21,650 nucleotides of DNA from SIG622 sp045652245 (lineage in GTDB: Bacteria; Bacillota; Clostridia; Oscillospirales; CAG-382), in contig JAZRTY010000031.1 of the NCBI GenBank assembly GCA_045652245.1, positions 1 to 21,650 of the forward strand, given 5' to 3'. The notes under the pieces are model-generated. The model ran no database searches. It worked only from the letters and a program-made list of their open reading frames with translations, and was not told the DNA's origin. Positions within the stretch are counted from its first letter, which is position 1. Every line of letters starts with the position of its first letter. Made by a program: the position numbers and the translations under genes. This document shows, in pieces, positions 8,149 to 15,453 of the stretch.

Positions 8149-8751
8149 CTATTTTGTTCCTGTAAGCTTCTTCCTGATTCTCCCGAGAGTGTTTTCCGTC
8201 GATTTTCTGCTCTTTCCGAGCGACTCGGAAATTTCCTGCACCGACATATCCTCAAGATACAGAAGAAATACACATTTCTCATAAGGCGACAGCTTCATCA
8301 GAGCCTTCTTTTTCGTAGAAGCCAGTGCCTCTTTTGAAATATAGCTTTCCTCCGGATAATTTGCTCCGTCAGAGAGAATCCCCTCAAGCTCCTCGTCAAG
8401 AGAAACCTCCACAATTGCAGAGCCGTCGACAGAGTGCTTTGCCACATGGTCTCGTATCCAGTTGAGCATGGCACGCTTAATACAGACCGTCGCAAAGGTT
8501 GAGAGCTTCGCAATCGATTCGTCGTACCTGCATACTGCACGGTACAGGGCTATGAGCCCCTCCTGATACAAGTCCTCACGTTCCGATTCGGGAACATTAA
8601 AGGAGGCAGCTATTGCACGGATTGGCGCTTCATACCTCCCCGCAAGCTCTTCAAAGGCGCCACTGTCGCCGTCCTTTGCACTCAGTGCAAGATTTTCCGA
8701 GCTTTCGCTGTACCTTTTCCCATTTTCGAGTTTTTTGTTCTCTTCTCTCAT
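8149..8751 (-). CDS. SigH-like RNA polymerase sigma-70-family factor
   Basis: 200 residues. Region 2 spans about residues 30-101 (GDSGAFEELAGRYEAPIRAIA, DLYQEGLIALYRAVCRYD, FATVCIKRAMLNWIRD), contacting core polymerase and the -10 element. Region 4 spans about 150-198 (SPYEKCVFLLYLEDMSVQEI, then SLGKSRKSTENTLGRIRKKL) with the helix-turn-helix for -35 recognition. There is no region 1.1 or 3. As I remember it, Bacillus sigma-H shares the GDS-A, QEG-LGLY and LYL-QEIS patterns, so a SigH-type alternative factor fits better than a classical ECF. SigH controls entry into sporulation or competence in relatives; whether that holds here is unknown. No anti-sigma gene is adjacent; the only neighbour is the zinc-ribbon protein. 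The ribosome site is weak (GGTGAT, far from the ATG), but no better start is present. Confidence 0.88.
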   Translation of the reverse strand: MREENKKLENGKRYSESSENLALSAKDGDSGAFEELAGRYEAPIRAIAASFNVPESEREDLYQEGLIALYRAVCRYDESIAKLSTFATVCIKRAMLNWIRDHVAKHSVDGSAIVEVSLDEELEGILSDGANYPEESYISKEALASTKKKALMKLSPYEKCVFLLYLEDMSVQEISESLGKSRKSTENTLGRIRKKLTGTK

Positions 8752-8802
8752 TCTCGCAAATCACCGACACAAAAGCTTACATTCAAAAATATCACTACTG
8801 CC

Positions 8803-8831
8803 ATTTTAACATATATTTTCCATTTTGTCAA
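8803..8831 (-). promoter_or_regulatory. Promoter of the sigma factor gene
   Basis: Minus strand: perfect -35 TTGACA (8826-8831), 17-bp spacer, -10 TAAAAT (8803-8808) with an extended TG. This looks like a housekeeping (SigA) promoter. The rest of 8752-9021 is AT-rich with no gene. Confidence 0.8.
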
Positions 8832-9021
8832 TATTTTTCTGCTCTTGTATAGTATTTTTTCCGAAATTTATAAATTTTTACATTCTTTTTTGTGCTATTT
8901 TCACCAAAAACTTGCCCTTTTTGCGCTTTTTTGACCACTCCTGTAGCTTTTAACACGCAACACTCTTTGTCTGCACCGGCACGGATATGCTTTCCGGTAT
9001 ATAATACTTGGTAAATTTTAC

Positions 9022-9050
9022 TTGACTTCCACCTGTATGTATGCTATAAT
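9022..9050 (+). promoter_or_regulatory. Promoter of the six-gene plus-strand unit
   Basis: -35 TTGACT (9022-9027), 17-bp spacer, perfect -10 TATAAT (9045-9050) with an extended TG. Transcription should begin near 9057, so the AEC gene cannot start upstream of that point; this agrees with the ATG at 9115. Confidence 0.87.
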
Positions 9051-9114
9051 TGAAAAGTTGAGGAAGGCTCGAAAAATGCTTCTTCACCCCACAAAAACAT
9101 ACAGGAGAATCACC

Positions 9115-10071
9115 ATGGAAATCTTTTATCTCACCCTATCCCAGATGCTTATGATGTTTACACTTATCCTTTTGGGCTTTATACTCAGAAAGGCACACAT
9201 TCTTCCGGATAACGCCAACACCACAATGGCAAAGCTCGAAACCTACATATTCGTACCCGCACTCACTCTTTCGGGAATGCTGCAGCGCTGTACAGTTTCT
9301 TCCTTTATTGCAAACTGGAAACTTATGCTTTACGGCGGCGTGATAATTTTTGCAGCACTCCTGCTTGCATATCCTCTCGGCAGACTTTTTGTAAGAAAAG
9401 CCGATACACCCGACAAGGTTTATCAGAGAAATATATATACATATGCCATGACATTCGGGAACTACGGCTTTATGGGTAACTTTATTGTCAAGGGTGTATG
9501 GGGGAACGATGTTTTCTTTAAGTACCTTTTGTTCCAGTTTGTAATCGGTATTGTAGTTCACAGCTGGGGACTTTATGTTCTCATCCCGAAGGAAAAGGGA
9601 CTTGCAGGTCTTAAAAAGGGGCTTATAAATCCCCCTATGATTGCACTTGTTGTCGGCATTATCGCAGGGCTTCTCAATGTTAATCAGTATATGCCTACCT
9701 TTGCAACAAACGTGCTTGACAAGGCAGGCGCTTGTATGGGTCCTGTTGCGATGGTACTTGCAGGTTTTGTTATCGGTGGTTATAATCTTCGCGAAATTCT
9801 CCTTAATAAAAAGGTTTATATTGCAAGTGCTATGAGACTTATTGTTCTTCCTGCACTTCTTATGCTTGTACTCAAGGCTCTGGGTACTCCTGAGGATATT
9901 ATGACACTTGCTCTTATTGCTTTCGCAACTCCTTTTGGACTTAACACCATCGTTTATCCTGCAGCCTACGGTGGCGACCCTAAGACAGGTGCTTCAATGA
10001 CCACAATTTCCTCTACTCTTGCAGTTATCACAATACCTCTTATGTATCTTGTATTTATCGTATTGCTCTAA
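9115..10071 (+). CDS. AEC-family (auxin efflux carrier-like) membrane transporter
   Basis: 318 residues from the ATG at 9115, preceded by AGGAGA with a 6-nt gap. The frame is open to 9022, but that start would lie in the -35 box. About ten hydrophobic segments span the protein, beginning with LMMFTLILLGFILRKAHIL, the usual AEC first helix; FVPALTLSGM and, near the C-terminus, ATPFGLNTIVYPAAYGGD are also family-like (proline-broken crossing helices). Bacterial AEC members are secondary carriers, some for malate or other dicarboxylates, in the inner membrane. Length is normal. The substrate cannot be read from sequence. It is first in a co-oriented run with the stalk-domain protein 21 bp downstream. 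Confidence 0.9.
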   Translation: MEIFYLTLSQMLMMFTLILLGFILRKAHILPDNANTTMAKLETYIFVPALTLSGMLQRCTVSSFIANWKLMLYGGVIIFAALLLAYPLGRLFVRKADTPDKVYQRNIYTYAMTFGNYGFMGNFIVKGVWGNDVFFKYLLFQFVIGIVVHSWGLYVLIPKEKGLAGLKKGLINPPMIALVVGIIAGLLNVNQYMPTFATNVLDKAGACMGPVAMVLAGFVIGGYNLREILLNKKVYIASAMRLIVLPALLMLVLKALGTPEDIMTLALIAFATPFGLNTIVYPAAYGGDPKTGASMTTISSTLAVITIPLMYLVFIVLL

Positions 10072-10092
10072 AATAAAAATAAGGAGATTTAT

Positions 10093-11604
10093 ATGAAAAA
10101 GCTACTTCTTACTCTTTCTTTCGCAATCATTTTTTGTATTTGTGCCGTTTTCGCTCTTTCGGCGTCGGCTGCTCAGATTACCGTAGACTCAAAGCCAATA
10201 GACATTGTTGCCTACAACATAAAGGGTAACAACTACTTCAAGCTCCGTGAGGTTGCGATGCTCTTATCAGGCACAAAGGCGCAGTTTGATGTGGGTTGGG
10301 ATGAAAGTACTTCAACCATTCTTCTCACTTCCGGCACTGCCTACACAGGTACCGACTCAATCGTTGCAACTCCCATTGTAAATCCGATTGCGAGAAATGT
10401 TCCTGTTGCAATAAAGAAGGACGGAGCAAAAATTCTTCTTAATGCCTATAATATAAACGGCAACAACTTCTTCAAGCTCCGTGACCTTGCTGCTGCCTTT
10501 AATTTCGGTGTTACCTGGGATGCAGCTACAAATACGGTTGGTATTGATACAAATTCCGAATACGTATTCCCCGAACCCACCCCCGGCGTTATGGCAATAA
10601 ATCCATACTACATTTCTCTTTCGGGACTCCCTGCTACAGAGGTTGAAAAGAGACTCGGTGAGGGTACGTTTGTACTTAGCGAACCCGACAAATATGTTAT
10701 GATGGTAAGAAGCGGCGTTGCAACCTACGAGGGAGACGTTCAGTTCCATTACGGCGGACTATTCGGCGATAACATTGACTACAAGGGGCTTTATCCCTAC
10801 TCTATGACAATGCCGATTACAAAGTTCTTCTCAAACTGTCCTGAAAACGTGGCTGTCGGACAACTCAAAGACTTCTTCCTTGAATTTTATGAGCCGGACG
10901 ATTACTACTCAAGAGAAGAGGGTACTGTTCTTGTTGGAAATTACTGTGGTTACAGCGTTTACTTCAACAAAAATTCCGAGACAGGTATCATTGACACAGT
11001 TGAGCTCACGCATGGTTACACTTCATATATTACAGAGGTTGTGTGTGTAGGTCAGGAACACAAAAACTATATTGAAAAAACTCTTGGAAAAGCATATTAC
11101 GATTATCTGTTCTCTTTCGGCGAAAAGTTAATTTTACCTAATAGTTCCTATTATCCTGCAGAGCTTGGAATTGAAATTATAGATTTTGACGGCGTGGGCG
11201 AACTTGATATGCTTGTTGTTCCGGGTGGCGAATGGTGGTTCGATGCACCTGATACCCCCAGGGTTTATACAAGAATGGATGGCGAGGTCGTTCTTCTTTA
11301 TCAATGCCTACCGGGTGAACGTATTGTTTCAAACCATTTGACAAGTGAAGAATTTTCAAGTGTCTGGACAATTATAACTAGCAAGGATACCCCTGACGGT
11401 ACAGGAATGGCTGCTGATTATTATATCTTCAGAAACGGAAGAAAACAGTTCCTGATGTCAGCTCGCACACACTTCGACATGGACACCTATACCGAAACGT
11501 TGTACATAAACAATGTAATATCAAATATATCTCCTGGATGGTTCCTTGAAAGTCTTGGTCAGGAATACTATCACGATTATAAATGGTTACTTTTAACAGA
11601 ATAA
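10093..11604 (+). CDS. Secreted protein with stalk (copper amine oxidase N-like) repeats and an unrecognised C-terminal domain
   Basis: 503 residues; AGGAG with a 6-7-nt gap before the ATG. Residues 1-27 are a signal peptide ending ALSASAA; there is no lipobox. Two stalk-domain halves follow (about 28-85 and 105-160) with the family hallmarks NIKGNNYFKLREVAMLL, NINGNNFFKLRDLAAAF, VGWD/VTWD and closing ILLTS/VGIDT strands; despite the name these are not oxidase catalytic domains. After a Pro-rich linker (FPEPTPG) residues 172-503 form a globular, acidic, aromatic-rich region that I do not recognise. The C-terminus is soluble, so the protein is probably exported and wall-associated or released. 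The 21-bp gap from the transporter gene and 18-bp gap to the next suggest one transcript. Function unknown. Confidence 0.88.
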   Translation: MKKLLLTLSFAIIFCICAVFALSASAAQITVDSKPIDIVAYNIKGNNYFKLREVAMLLSGTKAQFDVGWDESTSTILLTSGTAYTGTDSIVATPIVNPIARNVPVAIKKDGAKILLNAYNINGNNFFKLRDLAAAFNFGVTWDAATNTVGIDTNSEYVFPEPTPGVMAINPYYISLSGLPATEVEKRLGEGTFVLSEPDKYVMMVRSGVATYEGDVQFHYGGLFGDNIDYKGLYPYSMTMPITKFFSNCPENVAVGQLKDFFLEFYEPDDYYSREEGTVLVGNYCGYSVYFNKNSETGIIDTVELTHGYTSYITEVVCVGQEHKNYIEKTLGKAYYDYLFSFGEKLILPNSSYYPAELGIEIIDFDGVGELDMLVVPGGEWWFDAPDTPRVYTRMDGEVVLLYQCLPGERIVSNHLTSEEFSSVWTIITSKDTPDGTGMAADYYIFRNGRKQFLMSARTHFDMDTYTETLYINNVISNISPGWFLESLGQEYYHDYKWLLLTE

Positions 11605-11622
11605 TATCAAAGGCTTATAAAA

Positions 11623-12342
11623 ATGGAAGAAATAAGACTTAACAAATATATTTCAGATTGCGGACTTATGTCAAGACGCAGTGCCGAAAAGGAAATTGAA
11701 GCAGGCAACATAACGGTAAACGGCGAAAAGGTCGAGGTCGGCAGAAAAATAGTTGTCGGTATTGACAAAGTTATGTACCGTGGCAGACCCGTACGAAAGA
11801 ATACCGAAAAAAAGCTGTACGTTATGCTCTACAAGCCACGTGGCTATGTTACTACAATGAGCGACGAACAGGGAAGAAAATCTATCCCCGAGCTTGTTTC
11901 GGATATTCCCACAAGAGTTTACCCTTGCGGAAGACTTGATATGGATTCGGAAGGGTTACTGCTGCTTACAAACGACGGCGAGGTAGCACAAAAACTTATG
12001 CACCCGAGAAACCACGTTGAAAAGATTTATCACGTAAAGGTCGAGGGGGAAATTGAACCCGATAAGCTCAAGGCACTCAATTCCCCGATGACTCTTGACG
12101 GCGTGAAAATTGCACCGGTTCGTGTTTCGATTATCTCCCGTCGTGACGGGGAAACTGCACTTAAATTCATTTTGACAGAGGGCAGAAACAGACAAATCCG
12201 AAAAATGTGTGAAACTGTCGGACTTGAAATAAAGAGACTTAAGAGAATTGCCATCGGCAATATAAATATCGGAATGCTGACTCCCGGCAAGTGGAAATAC
12301 TTAAATCACAACGAAACGGAATATTTAAAATCACTGAAATAA
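11623..12342 (+). CDS. RsuA/RluB-family rRNA pseudouridine synthase
   Basis: 239 residues; AAAGG with a 9-10-nt gap before the ATG. An N-terminal S4 RNA-binding domain (residues 2-48: RLNKYISDCGLMSRRSAEKE, ITVNGEKVEVG) is followed by the synthase domain with the catalytic-Asp motif GRLDMDSEGLLLLTND (D106), KPRGYVTT and the EGRNRQIRKM motif. The family isomerises a specific uridine in 16S (RsuA) or 23S (RluB, U2605) rRNA; most Firmicutes members with this layout are RluB-like, but the target is not provable here. It sits between a secreted protein and a small acetyltransferase-like gene, 10 bp upstream of the latter. Confidence 0.95.
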   Translation: MEEIRLNKYISDCGLMSRRSAEKEIEAGNITVNGEKVEVGRKIVVGIDKVMYRGRPVRKNTEKKLYVMLYKPRGYVTTMSDEQGRKSIPELVSDIPTRVYPCGRLDMDSEGLLLLTNDGEVAQKLMHPRNHVEKIYHVKVEGEIEPDKLKALNSPMTLDGVKIAPVRVSIISRRDGETALKFILTEGRNRQIRKMCETVGLEIKRLKRIAIGNINIGMLTPGKWKYLNHNETEYLKSLK

Positions 12343-12352
12343 GGAGATAAAA

Positions 12353-12757
12353 ATGCTGACAGCAAGAGCGATTACAGACCTGAACGAGCAGAAAAAGTGC
12401 TGCGACATATGCGGAATGACGCACGACGCAGATTTACTGTATTATGCTATATTTGAAAACGAAACAGACTGTCTTGGTACGTGTGCTTTCAGATTTTATC
12501 CAAAAAAAGCCGTAATTATCGATATAAAGCCGAAATGCGACACCTACGACAAGGAAGCCATGTTCATTCTCGGCAAGGCAACTCTTAATTTTATTGACAG
12601 AGTGAATTTTAAGGCTGTGGAATATGCAGCGCAGGATATGGAGCTTGCAACACTCCTTGAGTTTTATGAAAAAAACGGAGTACTGCAACTTAATCTTAAA
12701 GGGTATTTTAGCGAGCCTTGCAAAAGGCACGAAAAAAGGAATAACAAAAATGACTAA
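12353..12757 (+). CDS. Small acetyltransferase-like (GNAT-type) protein of unknown function
   Basis: 134 residues; strong AGGAGA ribosome site 5 nt before the ATG. It begins with an unusual Cys cluster (KKCCDICGMTH, residues 15-24). The central part has the strand order YAIFENE, LGTCAFRFYPKKAVIIDI, then helix MFILGKATLNFIDRV and strand VEYAAQD, ending with LLEFYEKNGV. This order resembles the N-acetyltransferase fold, but the acetyl-CoA pyrophosphate loop (Q/RxxGxG/A) is not clear, so activity is doubtful. The tail is basic (KRHEKRNNKND). Its last 8 bp overlap the start of the DUF368 gene, indicating translational coupling. The family assignment is tentative. Confidence 0.7.
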   Translation: MLTARAITDLNEQKKCCDICGMTHDADLLYYAIFENETDCLGTCAFRFYPKKAVIIDIKPKCDTYDKEAMFILGKATLNFIDRVNFKAVEYAAQDMELATLLEFYEKNGVLQLNLKGYFSEPCKRHEKRNNKND

Positions 12758-13610
12758 CAAAAAACAGTTAAAACAGGATATTTTCCGACTCCTGCAGGGA
12801 GCTGTGGTCGGTGGTGGTGCGATTCTGCCCGGTGTTTCGGGTGGTGTGCTTTGCGCTGCCTTCGGACTTTATATGCCTCTTATGCAGCTTGCCTCTCATC
12901 CCTTTCGTGAGCTAAAGCGTAATTTTCGTCTGTGGGCATTCGTGCTTTCAGGCTTCGCTCTCGGCTTTATCGGCTTTGCTTTTGGGGTTACGGTACTGCT
13001 CAAAGCTTCTTCAGGCATTGCAATGGCTCTTTTTTCAGGGCTTATTTTCGGAACTCTTCCTTCTCTCTTCAGGGAAGCCTCAAGTGGCGAGGGAATAAAT
13101 GCGAAAGAGCCGCCCGTAAAGCATGGCAACGCACGCTTTTATGCTATGGGTATTTCCTTTATTCTGAGTATGCTGCTTTTCGCTTTTATCGCTATGAGCA
13201 AGTCAGGCTCGGTAGAGATTGTACCTAACTTCTGGTGGTTTGGCTTCTGTGGCTTGCTTTGGGGACTCTCCTTTGTAATCCCCGGGATGACCTCATCCTC
13301 GATACTTATGCTGCTAGGTCTCTATGAGCCTATGTCAAGCGGTATTGCAAGTCTTGATTTTAATGTGATACTCCCTATGGGATGTGGGATTCTGCTTGTA
13401 ATTCTGACTCTTTCGCGGGTTATGAACAGAATTTTCGCGCGTTTCTATACAGAAGCTTACTATGCCGTTATCGGGGTTGTAATCTCCTCGACTCTTGTCA
13501 TTATTCCGATAAAGCACGAATCCATGTTTTCACTTATTTCCTGTCTTGCAGTTTTGTTGCTCGGTGGTTTTGCCTCTTATTTTGCCGACAAGAAGCTGCG
13601 TAAGGAATAA
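12750..13610 (+). CDS. DUF368/PopT-type undecaprenyl-phosphate transporter
   Basis: 286 residues from the ATG at 12750 (AAGGA, 9-nt gap); the frame is open to 12624, but inside the upstream gene without a ribosome site. The two half-repeats carry the family's paired motifs: VVGGGAILPGVSGGVLCAAF (residues 19-38) and WGLSFVIPGMTSSSILMLLG (171-190), in about eight membrane segments. DUF368 proteins (PopT) were identified as flippases returning undecaprenyl phosphate, the lipid carrier for peptidoglycan and wall polymers, to the cytoplasmic face. The role is by family, not proven here. A charged cytoplasmic loop lies at about 110-127. It overlaps the preceding gene by 8 bp. A link to the surface layer anchored by wall polymer is only speculation. 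Confidence 0.88.
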   Translation: MTNKKQLKQDIFRLLQGAVVGGGAILPGVSGGVLCAAFGLYMPLMQLASHPFRELKRNFRLWAFVLSGFALGFIGFAFGVTVLLKASSGIAMALFSGLIFGTLPSLFREASSGEGINAKEPPVKHGNARFYAMGISFILSMLLFAFIAMSKSGSVEIVPNFWWFGFCGLLWGLSFVIPGMTSSSILMLLGLYEPMSSGIASLDFNVILPMGCGILLVILTLSRVMNRIFARFYTEAYYAVIGVVISSTLVIIPIKHESMFSLISCLAVLLLGGFASYFADKKLRKE

Positions 13611-13637
13611 AATTCCACTATAATAAAGGAGAATAAA

Positions 13638-14192
13638 ATGTCACTTAAAATAGAACAGGGGCGTCCTGAAAGCTGTGAAGGCAGACTCGCAAAGGAAATT
13701 CGTACATATGATTATCTTGATGCACTCGGAATTGAATATGAAAGAATAGACCACGAGAGCTTTGACACAATGCAGGACTGCCACGAGACAGACGAGTTGT
13801 TCGGTGTCGAAACAGTTAAGAATTTACTTCTTTGTAATTCCCAGAAAACAGAATTTTATATGCTGCTTATGCCGGGTGACAAAAAGTTCAAAACAAAGGA
13901 GCTGTCAAAGCAAATCGGAAGCGCAAGACTCTCCTTTGCAAGTGGTGAGCATATGGAGCAATTACTCGATATCACTCCCGGCTCTCTTACAATTCTCGGA
14001 CTTATAAACGATAAGGACACTCGGGTACGACTCCTTATCGACAGGGATATCGAAAGCTCAGAATATATCGTCGCTCACCCCTGTATCAACACTACAAGCC
14101 TTAAAATCCGTACATCGGATATCTTCGGGAAATTTCTCCCAAGTCTTTCCCGTGACCCGATTTTTGTAACTCTGCTCGGGGAAGAGCTTTAA
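13638..14192 (+). CDS. YbaK/ProX-type prolyl-tRNA editing protein (Ala-tRNA(Pro) deacylase)
   Basis: 184 residues; AAAGGAG with a 6-nt gap before the ATG. The single-domain fold is that of the stand-alone ProRS editing domain: FGVETVKNLLLCN with the conserved Lys61, FYMLLMPGDKKFKTKELSKQ, ARLSFASGEHMEQLL, ITPGSLTILGLINDKDTRVRLLID and, near the C-terminus, HPCINTTSLKI. These enzymes hydrolyse Ala mischarged onto tRNA(Pro), in the cytoplasm; the PrdX/ProX name is used in Clostridia. A Cys-tRNA(Pro)-editing YbaK role is less likely given the GLINDKD segment. It is the last gene of the plus-strand run, followed by a repeat element and the palindromic terminator. Confidence 0.88.
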   Translation: MSLKIEQGRPESCEGRLAKEIRTYDYLDALGIEYERIDHESFDTMQDCHETDELFGVETVKNLLLCNSQKTEFYMLLMPGDKKFKTKELSKQIGSARLSFASGEHMEQLLDITPGSLTILGLINDKDTRVRLLIDRDIESSEYIVAHPCINTTSLKIRTSDIFGKFLPSLSRDPIFVTLLGEEL

Positions 14193-14216
14193 TCGTGGGC
14201 TCCTCGCCCCTCTTTC

Positions 14217-14286
14217 TTGGGGACTACTCGTCCCCAAACCCCATCGCCAACTTTTTGAAAAAAGTTGGACAAAAACTTTAACACTT
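14217..14286 (+). repeat. Dispersed hairpin element, copy 1
   Basis: Starts 24 bp after the stop of the tRNA-editing gene. Hairpin TTGGGGAC/TACTC/GTCCCCAA (14217-14237), then CAAAC CCC, hairpin CCAACTTTTT/AAAAAGTTGG (14247-14268) and the tail CAAAAACTTTAACACTT leading into the terminator. A second copy is at 21430-21526. A GGGC/GCCC hairpin (14197-14209) precedes it. Confidence 0.75.
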
Positions 14287-14330
14287 AAAAACCGAGAGGT
14301 CAAACAACGACCTCTCGGTTTTTAAGTGTT
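14280..14330. terminator. 22-bp perfect palindromic bidirectional terminator
   Basis: Left arm 14280-14301 and right arm 14309-14330 are perfect complements around a 7-nt loop (AAACAAC). Each strand carries a GC-rich core (CCGAGAGGTC) flanked by A5/T5, so it can terminate the plus-strand unit ending at 14192 and the minus-strand nup unit ending at 14473. Confidence 0.8.
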
Positions 14331-14472
14331 GAAATTTCTACAAAATTTCACTTATAGGGGAAAAATTGCGAAGCAATTTCTTCCGGGAAATAAACACGCA
14401 GTGTTTATGCTTTTTTTGCCGAGCTTTTTTCAATAAAGCTCGCGAGGGCGTGGGGCGAGAAGCCCCACATTA
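14331..14472. other. Chain of short hairpins downstream of nupQ; no gene
   Basis: Successive perfect small palindromes: AAATTGC/GAA/GCAATTT (14363-14379), TAAACAC/GCA/GTGTTTA (14391-14407), GAGCTTT/AAAGCTC (14421-14441) and GTGGGGC/GAGAA/GCCCCAC (14450-14468). The two with triloops share the C(GNA)G loop pattern seen in the array at 19736-19816. Confidence 0.6.
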
Positions 14473-15453
14473 CTACCGTTCCTCTCTGAAATAGGGAAGT
14501 CCGAGGGACGCCGGGGGTTGATTTTCCTTTTTATTCTTGATACTTGTAAAGACAAGAACGATAATAGTAACAAGATACGGGAGCATATCAAAGACAGCAA
14601 CAGCCGAGGGGTTACCCGAAACGCCGGGGATATAAGAAGTGGCAATATAGAGGCCACCAAAAATGAATGAGCCGAAAATACCCATCAAAGGACGCCACAC
14701 AGCGAAGATAACAAGTGCTACTGCAAGCCAGCCTCTGTCACCAAAGCCACCGTTAGTCCAGGAACCACCTGTATAGTCCATAATGAAGTAAAGACCACCG
14801 AGACCTGCAATCATACCACCGATAATTGTGGCAAGATATTTGTATCTTGTAACATTTATACCTGCAGCATCAGCCGTTGCAGGATTTTCGCCCACTGCAC
14901 GAAGACAAAGTCCGTGACGGGTACGGGAGAGAAAAATTGCGCAAAGTACTGCAATAATAATAGCTGTATAAACGAGGAAACCGTAGTTTAAGAATATTTC
15001 ACCAAATTTCCCCAGATCCTTTGCAAAGGGGAGGGTCTTTTTAAAATACCCTGCCGTTGTCATAACAGAGATGTTACCGCCATCACCGAAAATATTGGTA
15101 AGCGAGCCACCGAAGAAGTCGCCGAAGCCGACACCGAAGGTCGTAAGCGCTAAACCTGTTACGTTCTGATTTGCCCTGAGTGTAATCGTTAAAAAGCTGT
15201 AAATCAACGCACATAACGCCGAGCCCAGAAGCGAGCAGATAAGGGGAATGAGAATACAAAGCACGGGATTTGGAGTCTGCACACTGCGTTCGTAAATGTA
15301 CGCACCCATAATACCCATATTTCCACCGACATACATAATTCCGGGGATACCGAGATTGAGGTTCCCGGATTTTTCTGTTATAATTTCACCTGTCGCACCA
15401 AAAAGGAGTGGAATACTTTGAACTATCGCTTTATTTATAATAGTAGCAAACAT
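14473..15453 (-). CDS. nupQ: Purine-nucleoside ABC importer permease (NupQ-type)
   Basis: 326 residues. The start codon shares one base with the stop of nupP (TAATG), with GGAGG just upstream, indicating coupled translation. It belongs to the branched-chain-type permease family: the hallmark GEIITEKSGNLNLGIPGIMY is at residues 22-41, followed by about eight to nine membrane helices and the AVGENPATADAAGI coupling segment for the ATPase. In Bacillus, NupQ pairs with NupP in guanosine uptake. Being in the same operon as a BMP-type binding lipoprotein and close to xpt supports a purine nucleoside substrate here; the exact nucleoside is unknown. It is the last gene of the operon; a chain of hairpins and the palindromic terminator follow. 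Confidence 0.9.
   Translation of the reverse strand: MFATIINKAIVQSIPLLFGATGEIITEKSGNLNLGIPGIMYVGGNMGIMGAYIYERSVQTPNPVLCILIPLICSLLGSALCALIYSFLTITLRANQNVTGLALTTFGVGFGDFFGGSLTNIFGDGGNISVMTTAGYFKKTLPFAKDLGKFGEIFLNYGFLVYTAIIIAVLCAIFLSRTRHGLCLRAVGENPATADAAGINVTRYKYLATIIGGMIAGLGGLYFIMDYTGGSWTNGGFGDRGWLAVALVIFAVWRPLMGIFGSFIFGGLYIATSYIPGVSGNPSAVAVFDMLPYLVTIIVLVFTSIKNKKENQPPASLGLPYFREER

Noticed and set aside
8079..8282. Minus-strand frame spanning the sigma factor 3' end
   Set aside because: It overlaps the sigma factor in another frame and ends in the intercistronic hairpin; no ribosome site or motif.
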